From positions 20,208 through 84,207 of the forward strand of contig JAUQWZ010000037.1 in assembly GCA_030834905.1 (NCBI GenBank): a DNA stretch of 64,000 nucleotides. The letters are read 5' to 3'. Each line of letters begins with the position of its first letter. Position 1 is the first letter of the stretch. The translations under genes and the position numbers were made by a program. The notes under the pieces are model-generated. The model did no database searches, was not told where the DNA came from, and saw only the letters and a list, made by a program, of their open reading frames with translations. The stretch comes from Aggregatilineales bacterium (GTDB lineage: Bacteria; Chloroflexota; Anaerolineae; Aggregatilineales; Phototrophicaceae). This document shows, in pieces, positions 18,622-27,562 of this stretch.

Positions 18622-18659
18622 TGTGAATATTTATTCACAGCATTCTTGAAATGATTCAA
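18622..18659 (+). promoter_or_regulatory. Two candidate SorC operators in the leader
   Basis: The first is TGTGAATA-TT-TATTCACA at 18622-18639 (perfect, 8-bp arms). The second is TTGAA-ATGA-TTCAA at 18646-18659 (perfect, 5-bp arms), two bases before the ATG. Both contain TGAA/TTCA half-sites and lie downstream of the promoter, a position suited to autorepression. Confidence 0.55.
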
Positions 18660-18661
18660 CT

Positions 18662-19675
18662 ATGCCGTCTTATGCCCGACCAAACGAAGAACTTCGCCTG
18701 ATGGCGAAGGTAGCTCACCTCTATTACGAGCGCGCGATGAGCCAGGTGCAAATCGCCGCCCAGCTTGAGCTTTCACAGGCGACCATTTCCCGCCTTCTAA
18801 AACGCGCCGTCGAAGAAGGCATAGTTCAGGTCACCATCGCGCGACCACACGGCTCGTTCGCCCCGCTGGAAGATGCCCTTCAAGCCCAATATCAGCTTAA
18901 AGATGCCATCGTCGTCGATTCGACCCCTACCGATGACGACGAAATGATCCAGGGCGCGCTTGGATCTGCCGCCGCTTTCTACCTTCAGAACACCCTGAAA
19001 CAGAATGAGATTATTGGGCTGTCGTCGTGGAGTTCCACGCTGCTGGCGATGGTGGACGCGATGCGCCCGCTGTCGCGTTCGATAGACGCTTCGGTGGTGC
19101 AGATTCTCGGCGGAATCGGCAATCCCAATGCCGAGGTTCACGCCAACCGCCTGACCGAGCGACTGGGGCGGCTCGTCTCCGGGCGGTCGGTGTTTTTGCC
19201 CGCCCCCGGCATCGTCGGCTCGGAAGAAACGCGCAAGGTGCTGCTGGAAGACGTCTTTGTGTCTGAATGTCTGGCGATGTTCGACAAGATCACGCTGGCG
19301 CTGGTGGGCATTGGCGATATCGAACCGTCGAAGCTGCTGGCGAGCAGCGGCAACCGCTTTTCGTCGGCAGAGCTTGACATGCTCCGGCAGAACGGCGCGG
19401 TTGGCGATATCTGCCTCCGGTTTTTCGATGCGGCTGGCACGCCGGTGCGGCTGCCGCTTGACCGGCGCGTTATCAGCATGACTCTTGAGCAGTTGAGCAC
19501 CGTGAAACGCAGTGTCGGCATCGCGGGTGGCACGCGCAAGCTTGCCGCGATACGCGGGGCGCTGCGGGGAAAATGGATCAACGTCCTGATCACCGACCGC
19601 GTGGTCGCCGAAGCGCTCATCGCCACCGGTGAACATCACCATCAACCCAATATAGAAACGGCAAATTCGGAATGA
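18662..19675 (+). CDS. SorC/DeoR-type sugar-binding transcriptional regulator
   Basis: 337 residues. The helix-turn-helix reads AKVAHLYYERAMSQVQIAAQ and LELSQATISRLLKRAVEEGI. The effector domain shows the SorC C-terminal pattern: LGSAAAFYLQNTLKQNEIIG, LSSWSSTLLAMVDAM, VVQILGGIGNP, HANRLTERLGRLV, LPAPGIVGSEETRKVLL, ALVGIGDIEPSKLL, GAVGDICLRFFDAAGTPV and SVGIAGGTRKLAAIRGAL. It probably senses a phosphorylated sugar made by the kinase at 26071. It is the first gene of a rightward run whose gaps are mostly under 75 nt, so it likely controls its own operon. Confidence 0.9.
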   Translation: MPSYARPNEELRLMAKVAHLYYERAMSQVQIAAQLELSQATISRLLKRAVEEGIVQVTIARPHGSFAPLEDALQAQYQLKDAIVVDSTPTDDDEMIQGALGSAAAFYLQNTLKQNEIIGLSSWSSTLLAMVDAMRPLSRSIDASVVQILGGIGNPNAEVHANRLTERLGRLVSGRSVFLPAPGIVGSEETRKVLLEDVFVSECLAMFDKITLALVGIGDIEPSKLLASSGNRFSSAELDMLRQNGAVGDICLRFFDAAGTPVRLPLDRRVISMTLEQLSTVKRSVGIAGGTRKLAAIRGALRGKWINVLITDRVVAEALIATGEHHHQPNIETANSE

Positions 19676-19685
19676 GATTGTCTCT

Positions 19686-20366
19686 ATGAACATTCAATCA
19701 GGATCAAACCGTTTTTTCAGCCACTGCCGCTGGCTGCTTGCCTTCAGCCTGATGCTGGTCGTTTCAGGATGCACGCTGGCGACCATCCGCCCGCTTGATC
19801 CGGAAACCGGCAAGGCAATCATCGGCAACGAGGATCAGCGCTTCAACGCTGCCAACTACGTCTCGGAAATCTGGGACGCGCAGGTGCTGCCCTATCTGGA
19901 GCAGAACGCCAACGACGTCAACACCGTCCTCGATGCGCTGCGTCAGAATCGGGACGCCGCTTCAGAGCAGTACGGGGAGCGCGCCGACGCGCGGCAGCCA
20001 TACGCCTTCGTCGTAGCGGGCAGCGGCACCATCACCAGCGTCAACACCGAGTCACGGGCGGGCGTGGCGCTGGTCGATACCACCGGCGATGGTGAAGCCG
20101 ATGTATCGCTGGCAATCGGTCCCGTCATTCGTGGTACTGCTCTGCGCGACGGTATGCCCTTCATCACCTTCAACCAGTTCACGAACCAGATGGAATACGC
20201 GGCAGTCTCGAACGAGTTCAACGCGCTCGTCAACCAGCGCATCCTGACGCCGCTGGGCGATGTGCAGGCGCTGGCAGGCAAACAGGTCACGTTCGCGGGC
20301 GCGTTCCTGCTGGCAAATCTCGACGAGATCATCATCACGCCGGGTATTCTGACGGTGAGCGAGTAG
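19686..20366 (+). CDS. DUF2291-family lipoprotein
   Basis: 226 residues. A lipobox (MLVVSGCTLA, Cys near 28) follows a short hydrophobic segment, so the mature protein is membrane-anchored. The body (NAANYVSEIWDAQVLPYLEQ, FVVAGSGTITSVNTESRAGV, FITFNQFTNQMEYAAVSNEF, LAGKQVTFAGAF) matches DUF2291, a family known from the neighbourhood of ribose-type transporters. Its job is not known; here it lies 10 nt after the SorC gene and 3 nt before the ATPase gene, so it should act with the transporter, perhaps in substrate delivery or sensing. Confidence 0.8.
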   Translation: MNIQSGSNRFFSHCRWLLAFSLMLVVSGCTLATIRPLDPETGKAIIGNEDQRFNAANYVSEIWDAQVLPYLEQNANDVNTVLDALRQNRDAASEQYGERADARQPYAFVVAGSGTITSVNTESRAGVALVDTTGDGEADVSLAIGPVIRGTALRDGMPFITFNQFTNQMEYAAVSNEFNALVNQRILTPLGDVQALAGKQVTFAGAFLLANLDEIIITPGILTVSE

Positions 20367-20369
20367 CCT

Positions 20370-21935
20370 ATGAGCGCGCAAGCCCCAATTTCACCAGATG
20401 AAATCCTGCTTCAGGCGAAGCAGGTGACCAAGGTCTACCCCGGAACGGTAGCGTTGAAGAATGTTGACTTCAACATCTACCGTGGCAAGGTAAACGTACT
20501 CATCGGCGAGAACGGCGCGGGCAAAACCACGCTGATGAAGATCCTCGCCGGTGTTGAGCAGGCGTCATCCGGTCAGCTTCTGATGGATGGGAAGGAAATT
20601 CATGTCTCGTCGCCGCGAGATGCCAACCGCCACGGCATCGGCATTATCTATCAGGAACTGAATCTTTACCCCAACCTGAGCGTCTCCGAAAACATCTTCA
20701 TGTCGCACGAACTGACTCGCTTTGGCACTATCCGCGAAAAGGATCAGTACGCCATCGCCCGCGATCTGATGCGGCGGCTTGAGCAGGACATTGACCCCAA
20801 CACCATCGTCGGCGATCTCCGTATCGGTCAGCAGCAGATCATCGAAATCGCCAAGGCGCTGGCGCAGAACGTCCGCATCCTGATTATGGACGAGCCGACT
20901 TCTGCCCTGAGCAATATCGAAGTCGAAGTGCTGTTCCGCATCATCCGCGAACTCAAGACGCAGGATGTCGCCATCGTCTACATCTCGCACAAGCTGGACG
21001 AACTGCTGCAAATTGGCGATTACTTCACCGTCCTGCGCGATGGCGCGCTGGTGGCGGAAACGCACGCCGGCGCGATCAACCTCAACTGGATTGTCGAAAA
21101 GATGGTGGGACGCCGGGCAGACAGCCTGTTCAAACACAGCGAACACAAGATCGAACAGGAAATTCTACAGGTCAATGATCTGACCCTGCCCCGCGTTGGC
21201 GGCGGCTACGTCGTCGATCATGTTAGCTTCAGCCTGCGGGCGGGCGAAGTGGTCGGCATCTATGGGCTGATGGGCGCGGGGCGCACCGAACTGCTCGAAA
21301 GCCTGATGGGACTGAACTCAGAAGCGCGCGGCGCAATCATCCTCAACGGCAGGAATATCGCCGGTCTGGACATCAAATCGCGCATCGCCCTCGGCTTGTC
21401 GCTGGTTCCCGAAGACCGCCAGCTTCGCGGCTTGATTCAGAAGCTGTCCGTCTCGCACAATATCACCCTCGCCAGCCTGTCGCGCTACCTGCGAATGTTG
21501 GCGCTGTCGTCGCGTTTGGAACGCGCCAGCGTCCGGTACGAGATCGACGAGCTTCGCATCAAAGTGGCAAATCCCGACGATCTGATTTCGTCGCTCAGCG
21601 GCGGCAACCAGCAGAAGGTGGTGGTCGGCAAAAGCCTGCTGACCAACCCCAAAGTGCTGATGCTGGACGAACCAACGCGCGGCATCGACGTTGCCGCCAA
21701 AGGCGAAATCTTCGAGATCATCAACCAGCTTGCGCTCAATGGCTTGGGCGTGCTGTTTGTCTCGTCGGAACTGAAAGAAGTCATGGCAATGGCAGACCGC
21801 GTGCTGGTGATGTGGAAAGGCTGCATCACGGCGGAACTGCAGAAGCATGAAATATCCCAGGAAGCCATCGCAGCCGCTTCCGTTGGCACACAGACCAGTC
21901 CAGAAACCAATACAACTCAAGAGGCAATACGATGA
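20370..21935 (+). CDS. Sugar ABC transporter ATPase (RbsA type, two nucleotide-binding domains)
   Basis: 521 residues. The first domain has Walker A GENGAGKTT, the diverged signature LRIGQQQIIEIAKAL and Walker B ILIMDEPTSAL. The second has a changed P-loop (GLMGAGRTELLE), LSGGNQQKVVVGKSL and VLMLDEPTRGID. A degenerate second P-loop is normal for RbsA, MglA and XylG. The stop overlaps the next ATG by four bases (ATGA). It drives monosaccharide import through the permease at 21932. Confidence 0.95.
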   Translation: MSAQAPISPDEILLQAKQVTKVYPGTVALKNVDFNIYRGKVNVLIGENGAGKTTLMKILAGVEQASSGQLLMDGKEIHVSSPRDANRHGIGIIYQELNLYPNLSVSENIFMSHELTRFGTIREKDQYAIARDLMRRLEQDIDPNTIVGDLRIGQQQIIEIAKALAQNVRILIMDEPTSALSNIEVEVLFRIIRELKTQDVAIVYISHKLDELLQIGDYFTVLRDGALVAETHAGAINLNWIVEKMVGRRADSLFKHSEHKIEQEILQVNDLTLPRVGGGYVVDHVSFSLRAGEVVGIYGLMGAGRTELLESLMGLNSEARGAIILNGRNIAGLDIKSRIALGLSLVPEDRQLRGLIQKLSVSHNITLASLSRYLRMLALSSRLERASVRYEIDELRIKVANPDDLISSLSGGNQQKVVVGKSLLTNPKVLMLDEPTRGIDVAAKGEIFEIINQLALNGLGVLFVSSELKEVMAMADRVLVMWKGCITAELQKHEISQEAIAAASVGTQTSPETNTTQEAIR

Positions 21936-23041
21936 GTCACGCGAGTATTTCAATGCGTCAGGACAAGGCGGCGAAGCAGTCGCTGGGGCGCGACCCACGC
22001 ATGATGGTGCTGCGCCTGCGCACGCTGATTGCCCTGTTCATCCTGGTGGTGATCTTTGCCTTTACAGCACCCGCTTTCCTCACGACGGGCAACATCATTA
22101 TTCTGGTGAAGCAGGTTGCCCTCAATGCCATCCTCGGCATCGGCATGACGTTCGTCATCCTGACCGGCGGCATTGACCTGTCCGTCGGCTCGATTGTCGG
22201 TCTGGCGGGAATGATCGCGGGCGGCTTAATCACCGAAGGTCTGATCCTGCCGATGTTCGGCGTGTCAATCTTCTTCAACATCCCGCTGGTGATCGCTTTC
22301 ACGCTGATCGTGGGAATGGTGGTGGGCTTGCTCAACGGTCTGATCATCACCAAACTGAACGTCACGCCCTTTATCGCCACCCTGGGCATGTTGTATATGG
22401 CGCGCAGCGCGGCGCTCCTGCGCTCCAACGGCGCGACCTTCCCCAACCTTGTCGGCAGCGATCTGCTCGGTAATACCGGCTTCCCGGCAATCGGCGCGGG
22501 CACGCTGATGGGGCTGCCGTGGGCGATCTGGATCATGGTGGTCTTCATCTTCATTGCCAGCTTCGTGGCTGCCCGGACGCCGTTTGGACGGCAGGTATAC
22601 GCCGTTGGCGGCAACGAACGCGCCGCCGAGCTTTCCGGCGTGCGCGTCAACCGCGTCAAAATTCTCGCCTATATGATTTCCGGCTTCTGCGCCGCCGTCG
22701 TCGGGCTGATCATCACCTCGCAGCTCGTCGCGGCACACCCGGCAACCGGCAACAGCTACGAGCTGAACGCTATCGCCGTCGTCGTCTTAGGCGGCGCTTC
22801 TCTCAGCGGCGGGCGCGGCAGCATCCTGGGCACGATCATTGGCGCTTTTGTCATTGGCGTGCTCAACAACGGCATGGTGCTGATTGGCTTATCGGAATTT
22901 GTGCAAACAGGCATCACTGGCTTCGTCATCGTGGCGGCAGTGGTGCTTGATCAGTCACAGCAGCGCCTGCAGCGTCAGCTTGCGCTCCAACAGGCGACTG
23001 CGCAAGTGCTCGACACACAGCAGGGAAAGGAGGTCGCCTAA
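21932..23041 (+). CDS. Sugar ABC transporter permease (RbsC type)
   Basis: 369 residues with a polar N-terminal 30-residue tail and eight to ten hydrophobic segments. VILTGGIDLSVGSIVGLAGM, the RbsC signature region, and NERAAELSGVRVNRVKILAY plus GGASLSGGRGSILGTIIGAF are clear. The N-terminal tail and the C-terminal tail after VVLDQSQQ are slightly longer than in classical RbsC. It is translationally coupled to the ATPase. The binding protein follows after 73 nt. Confidence 0.94.
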   Translation: MSHASISMRQDKAAKQSLGRDPRMMVLRLRTLIALFILVVIFAFTAPAFLTTGNIIILVKQVALNAILGIGMTFVILTGGIDLSVGSIVGLAGMIAGGLITEGLILPMFGVSIFFNIPLVIAFTLIVGMVVGLLNGLIITKLNVTPFIATLGMLYMARSAALLRSNGATFPNLVGSDLLGNTGFPAIGAGTLMGLPWAIWIMVVFIFIASFVAARTPFGRQVYAVGGNERAAELSGVRVNRVKILAYMISGFCAAVVGLIITSQLVAAHPATGNSYELNAIAVVVLGGASLSGGRGSILGTIIGAFVIGVLNNGMVLIGLSEFVQTGITGFVIVAAVVLDQSQQRLQRQLALQQATAQVLDTQQGKEVA

Positions 23042-23114
23042 CGATCTCGAAATGGATCTGATCGTAACCATAAACTGGCTAGCGTTTAGGTGAAGTACGC
23101 CTTTAGGAGGCAAG

Positions 23115-24086
23115 ATGTCTAAGTTGAAACACCTGTTTATTCCCATTCTACTGCTGGTTGCTTTGACGGTAGCCGCCTTCCCGATGGCGGCGCAGAGCAG
23201 CGACGTACCGGAAGGCAACGGCGAACTGATCGTGATCATCACGCCGTCGCACGACAACCCGTTCTTCAAGTCGGAAGCCGACGCCGCCCAGGCGCGGGCT
23301 GAGGAACTCGGCTACGAGACGCTGGTGCTGATCCACGACGACGACGCGGCGCTGCAAGATCAGCATTTCGATACCGCCATCGCGCGCGGCGCTGCCGCCA
23401 TCATCCTCGATAACGCTGGCGCGGACGCCTCGATTGCCGCCGTCCAGAAAGCCAAGGATGCTGGCATTCCCACCTTCCTCATCGACCGTGAAATCAACTC
23501 CACCGGCGACGCCATGGCGCAGATTGTCTCCGACAACTACCAGGGCGCAACCCTCGGCGCGGAAGAATTCGTCCGCCTGATGGGTGAAGAAGGTCAGTAC
23601 GTCGAACTGCTCGGTCGTGAAACCGACACCAACGCCCACATCCGTTCCCAGGGTTACAACGACATCATCGGGCAGTATCCCGACATGGAACTGGTGGCAA
23701 CCCAGTCCGCCAACTGGTCGCAGACCGAAGCCTTCGATGTCATGCAGACCATCATTCAGGCGAACCCCGACATCAAGGGCGTCATCTCCGGCAACGACAC
23801 CATGGCGCTTGGCGCTGCCGCTGCCCTGCAAGCTGCTGGCATGACCGACGTTTTCGTGGTCGGCTTCGACGGCAGCCCGGACGTGATGGAAGCCATCCGT
23901 CAGGGCACCATTCAGGCAACGGTGCTCCAGCCTGCCGCTTACATCGCCGAACTGGCGGTTGAGCAGGCGAGCGTCTACATCCAGACCGGCGAAGCTCCGG
24001 CTGAAGAAAAGCAGTCCGTCCCCTGTGAACTCATCGTTCCCGAAAACGTGGACGAGTACGGCATCTTCGCCCGTTTGGACGAGTAA
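23115..24086 (+). CDS. Ribose-type sugar-binding protein (RbsB family)
   Basis: 323 residues with TTTAGGAGG before the ATG. The signal peptide is FIPILLLVALTVAAFPMAAQ. The mature protein carries the RbsB-like core: NGELIVIITPSHDNPFFKSE, ARAEELGYETLVL, IILDNAGADASIAAVQKAKD, AGIPTFLIDREI, GQYVELLGRETDTNAHIRSQ, GVISGNDTMALGAAAAL and VVGFDGSPDVMEAIRQGTI. It binds a monosaccharide or polyol for the RbsAC pair. The following hairpin separates it from the catabolic genes. Confidence 0.94.
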   Translation: MSKLKHLFIPILLLVALTVAAFPMAAQSSDVPEGNGELIVIITPSHDNPFFKSEADAAQARAEELGYETLVLIHDDDAALQDQHFDTAIARGAAAIILDNAGADASIAAVQKAKDAGIPTFLIDREINSTGDAMAQIVSDNYQGATLGAEEFVRLMGEEGQYVELLGRETDTNAHIRSQGYNDIIGQYPDMELVATQSANWSQTEAFDVMQTIIQANPDIKGVISGNDTMALGAAAALQAAGMTDVFVVGFDGSPDVMEAIRQGTIQATVLQPAAYIAELAVEQASVYIQTGEAPAEEKQSVPCELIVPENVDEYGIFARLDE

Positions 24087-24094
24087 CCGTCATA

Positions 24095-24123
24095 CAGGGG
24101 GCAGTCCAATGGACTGCCCCCTG
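24095..24123 (+). terminator. Strong hairpin after sugar-binding protein gene
   Basis: A perfect 13-bp stem (CAGGGGGCAGTCC with GGACTGCCCCCTG) around an AAT loop begins 8 nt after the stop. There is no long U tract, so it may attenuate read-through to the transketolase genes or protect the upstream mRNA. Confidence 0.7.
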
Positions 24124-24288
24124 CCTGCCAGACAACCATCAACCCGCGCCGATCAACGAGACGCCGGACATTGCAGCCGCTGAAATACCATTTTAGAGAA
24201 ATAGTTCTCTGCTTGCATTCAGTACATCCCGCCCTTATTTGTAATGGAACTGCATTTACGGCGCGTTAAAAGCTCGGAGAGGGAGACT

Positions 24289-25137
24289 ATGCAAGCGCAT
24301 GAAATGTTACTGAAGTCGGTGGCTTATCGGCGTTCAGTATTGAAAATGATCAAGACGAGTCAGGCGGGACACACCGGCGGCAGTCTGTCCTGTCTCGATA
24401 TCCTCAACGTCCTCTACAATTACGTGATGAACGTCTCGCCGGAAAACTTCCACGATCCGAATCGGGATCGCTATATCCAGAGCAAGGGGCACTCGGTCGA
24501 AGCGCTGTACGCGGTGCTGGCAGATAAAGGCTTCTTTCCAGAGGATGACCTGCAAACGCTCAACCAGTACCAGTCGCACTACATCGGGCATCCCACCCGC
24601 AAAGTGAACGGCGTCGAGCAGAACACCGGCGCGCTTGGACACGGGCTGTCACTCGCCGTCGGCACCGCGCTGGCAGCCAAACTCGACCAGCGCTCGTATC
24701 GCGTTTTCACCCTGCTCGGCGATGGCGAGCTGGCGGAAGGCTCAAGCTGGGAAGCCTCGATGACCGCTGTTCACTACAAGCTGGATAACCTGACGGTCAT
24801 CATCGACCGCAACCGCCTTCAGATCACAGCGGGCACGGAAGATGTCAACCGGCTTGAGCCGCTGCACGCCAAGTTCATGGCTTTTGGTTACGCCGTACAC
24901 CAGTGTGACGGCAACGACATCGTCGGTTTGATGCACACCTTTGACCACCTTCCGTTTGCGCCGGGCAAGCCAAGCCTGATCCTCGCCAACACGACCAAAG
25001 GCAAGGGCATCAGCTTTATGGAAGATACGGTGAAATGGCATCATCGCGTGCCCACCGATGCCGAATATGAGATCGCGACGCGCGAACTGGACGCGCAGGA
25101 AGCAGAACTGAAGGCGGTGAACAGTGGAGTACGGTAA
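24289..25137 (+). CDS. Transketolase, N-terminal (TPP-binding) subunit
   Basis: 282 residues from the ATG at 24289 (GGAGAGGGAGACT before it); an ATG at 24244 lacks a ribosome site. It has the conserved TK-N elements: HTGGSLSCLDILNVLYNYVM, SKGHSVEALYAVLADKGFF, VEQNTGALGHGLSLAVGTAL and the TPP motif from GDGELAEGSSWEAS to VIIDRNRLQ. At about 280 residues it is a half-length transketolase whose partner follows with a 14-nt overlap. Split transketolases of this type act in specialised sugar routes rather than the main pentose pathway. Together with the kinase and isomerase downstream it fits cleavage of a ketose phosphate. Confidence 0.93.
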   Translation: MQAHEMLLKSVAYRRSVLKMIKTSQAGHTGGSLSCLDILNVLYNYVMNVSPENFHDPNRDRYIQSKGHSVEALYAVLADKGFFPEDDLQTLNQYQSHYIGHPTRKVNGVEQNTGALGHGLSLAVGTALAAKLDQRSYRVFTLLGDGELAEGSSWEASMTAVHYKLDNLTVIIDRNRLQITAGTEDVNRLEPLHAKFMAFGYAVHQCDGNDIVGLMHTFDHLPFAPGKPSLILANTTKGKGISFMEDTVKWHHRVPTDAEYEIATRELDAQEAELKAVNSGVR

Positions 25138-26074
25138 AGCCAACCTCGATATTTTCGCCGAGACACTGCTCGAACTCGCCAGCGCCAACCGGGATATTCT
25201 GGTCGTCACCAGCGATTCGCGCGGGTCGGGCAAGCTGGGTCCGTTTGGTGATGCCCTGCCCCACCAACACATCGAAGTCGGCATTGCCGAGCAGAATCTG
25301 GTCGGCGTGGCGGCAGGGCTGGCATCGACCGGCAAGCAGGTATTCGCCGTTTCGCCCGCCTGTTTTCTCACCGCGCGGGCGCTGGAGCAGATCAAGAACG
25401 ACGTCGCCTATTCCGATAATCGAGTGCGCGTGATCGGCATCAGCGCCGGGGTGAGCTACGGCGCGCTCGGCGCGACCCACCATTCACTGCACGATTACGC
25501 GGCGCTGCGGGCGATCAACAACATCGACATCGTCGCCCCCGCCGATAACTTCGAGACTCGCGCTGCTGTTCGCGCCGCCATCGAATATCCGCGCCCGCTG
25601 TACCTGCGCTTTGGCAAACGCCCGATGCTCAACCTGCACGCGCCGGACACAAACTTTGAAATCGGCAGGGCGATCACTATTCGCGAAGGCAGCGACGTCA
25701 CCTTTGTCGCCATCGGCGAAGCGGTCGCCCCGGCAGCCCTCGCCGCCGACCAGTTGGCAGATGACGGCATTTCGACGCGCGTCATCAGTATGCACACCCT
25801 CAAGCCGTTTGACGAAGCGGCGCTGCTGGCGGCGGCAGCCGACACCCGCGCCCTGATCACCGTCGAAGAACACAGCGTTGGCGGCGGTCTGGGCGAGCGC
25901 TGCGCCTCGCTGCTGATGGAACACCGCCTCTTTCCCGCCTTCAAAATTGTCGGCTTTCCCGACGAATACATGGCAACCGGCAGCCAGGCGGAAATCTTCG
26001 CCCATTACGGCATTTCGCCCGACGGACTGGCGCTCACCGCCCGGACGCTGCTCCAGAGCGAGCCAACCCGATGA
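25124..26074 (+). CDS. Transketolase, C-terminal (pyrimidine-binding) subunit
   Basis: 316 residues starting at a GTG (25124) inside the end of the first subunit gene. The catalytic glutamate lies in EVGIAEQNLVGVAAGLASTG. Other family blocks are VVTSDSRGSGKLGPFGDAL, GISAGVSYGALGATHHSLHD, VAPADNFETRAAVRAA, PLYLRFGKRPML and TRALITVEEHSVGGGLGE. It pairs with the 24289 product to form the active site at the dimer interface. Its 3' end overlaps the kinase ATG by four bases. Confidence 0.93.
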   Translation: MEYGKANLDIFAETLLELASANRDILVVTSDSRGSGKLGPFGDALPHQHIEVGIAEQNLVGVAAGLASTGKQVFAVSPACFLTARALEQIKNDVAYSDNRVRVIGISAGVSYGALGATHHSLHDYAALRAINNIDIVAPADNFETRAAVRAAIEYPRPLYLRFGKRPMLNLHAPDTNFEIGRAITIREGSDVTFVAIGEAVAPAALAADQLADDGISTRVISMHTLKPFDEAALLAAAADTRALITVEEHSVGGGLGERCASLLMEHRLFPAFKIVGFPDEYMATGSQAEIFAHYGISPDGLALTARTLLQSEPTR

Positions 26075-27543
26075 CGACCATCCTCGCGCTCGACCAGAGC
26101 ACATCGGCTACCAAAGCGCTGCTGTTCGATCCGGCGGGGCAGGTACTGGATCAGGAATCGCGCCCGCACGAACAGCATTATCCGCAGCCCGGTTGGGTCG
26201 AACACGACGCCGAAGCGATCTACCAGAACACGCTGACCGTCCTGACCACCCTGCTCGCCCGGAACGCAGTGCTGCGCGACTCGGTCGCCTGCCTGAGCAT
26301 CACCAACCAGCGCGAGACGATTGTCGTGTTTGACCGTGTGACCGGCAGACCGCTGCGTCCCGCCATCGTCTGGCAGTGCCGCCGGGGCGAATCCGTCTGC
26401 CAGCGCCTAAGCGACGCCGGACACGACACCCGCGTCCACGAACTGACCGGACTCAGGATCGACACCTATTTCCCGGCGTCAAAAATCACCTGGCTGCTGG
26501 AGAATGAGCCGGACATCAAAGCAGCCCTCGACGAGGGACGGGCGCTGATCGGCACAATTGACGCTTATCTCATTTACCGGCTGACCGGCGGCGCGGTCTT
26601 TGCCACCGACGCCACCAACGCCAGCCGCACCCTGCTCTACGATCTCCACAGGCTGGCGTGGAGCGATGAGTTATGTTCCCTGTTCGGCGTGCCGCCTAAG
26701 GCGCTGCCAGAAGTGCGCGACTGTAACGCCCGCTTCGGAACGACGACGCTGGCGGGCGCGCTGGATACGCCGCTGCCGATCTGCGGCGTCATGGGCGATT
26801 CACAGGCGGCGCTGTTCGCTGAACACTGCTTCAGTGTCGGCAGCGCCAAAGTCACCTTTGGCACCGGCTCGTCCGTCCTGGTCAATATCGGCGATCAGCC
26901 GACGCTGTCCCAAGCGGGAGTCGTGACCGCCGTCGCCTGGCTGCTCAACGGCAAAGCCACCTACGCCTTTGAAGGCATCATCAATTTCACCGGCGCGACC
27001 ATCGCCTGGCTGCGCGATCAGCTTCGGCTGATCGACAGCCCGCAGGAAACGCAGGCGCTGGCGCTGGCGGTACCCGATAACGGCGGCGTCTATCTCGTTC
27101 CGGCGTTCGTCGGCTTGAGCGCGCCGCACTGGCAGCCCAACGCCCGCGCGGCGATTGTCGGCTTGACCCCGGCGGCGACACGGGCGCACGTCGTCCGCGC
27201 CGCGCTGGAATCGATTGCCTACCAGGTGCGCGACGTGATCGAACTGATGAGCAGCGCGGCGGGTATCCGCCTGCAGGAAATTCACGGCGACGGCGGCATG
27301 GTGGGCAATACCTTTTTGATGCAGTTCGTCGCCGATGTCTGCCGTCTGGTCGTGCGCGCGTCCGAAGTGCCGGAGCTTTCGGCGCTGGGCGCGGCGCAGG
27401 CGGGCATGTTAGGTATGGGCATTTATCAGGATGTGGACGCGCTAGAGGCACTGCCCACCGTCAGCTATGCGCCTTCAGACACAGCGCAGCAAATCGAAAT
27501 CTGGTATCAGGGATGGCGCGCTGCCGTTCAGCGCGTGCTGTAG
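26071..27543 (+). CDS. FGGY-family sugar/polyol kinase
   Basis: 490 residues, coupled to the transketolase by ATGA. It looks glycerol-kinase-like: ILALDQSTSATKALLFD, LSITNQRETIVVFD, TGRPLRPAIVWQCRR, TYFPASKITWLL, MGDSQAALFAEHCF, FGTGSSVLVNIGD, GGVYLVPAFVGLSAPHW and GDGGMVGNTFLMQFVADV. The residues that hold the polyol in glycerol kinase (Arg-Glu of QRET, Trp of VWQ, Tyr of TYF, Asp of GDSQ) are kept. Context argues against plain glycerol: a split transketolase and an isomerase flank it, as expected for a kinase of a small ketose such as apulose. Confidence 0.85.
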   Translation: MTTILALDQSTSATKALLFDPAGQVLDQESRPHEQHYPQPGWVEHDAEAIYQNTLTVLTTLLARNAVLRDSVACLSITNQRETIVVFDRVTGRPLRPAIVWQCRRGESVCQRLSDAGHDTRVHELTGLRIDTYFPASKITWLLENEPDIKAALDEGRALIGTIDAYLIYRLTGGAVFATDATNASRTLLYDLHRLAWSDELCSLFGVPPKALPEVRDCNARFGTTTLAGALDTPLPICGVMGDSQAALFAEHCFSVGSAKVTFGTGSSVLVNIGDQPTLSQAGVVTAVAWLLNGKATYAFEGIINFTGATIAWLRDQLRLIDSPQETQALALAVPDNGGVYLVPAFVGLSAPHWQPNARAAIVGLTPAATRAHVVRAALESIAYQVRDVIELMSSAAGIRLQEIHGDGGMVGNTFLMQFVADVCRLVVRASEVPELSALGAAQAGMLGMGIYQDVDALEALPTVSYAPSDTAQQIEIWYQGWRAAVQRVL

Positions 27544-27562
27544 CTAGAGCAAAGGACAGAAA

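Noticed and set aside
26071..27543. Calling the FGGY kinase a plain glycerol kinase
   Set aside because: Polyol-binding residues are kept, but an adjoining split transketolase and isomerase in one operon make a ketose kinase at least as likely, so only the family is called.
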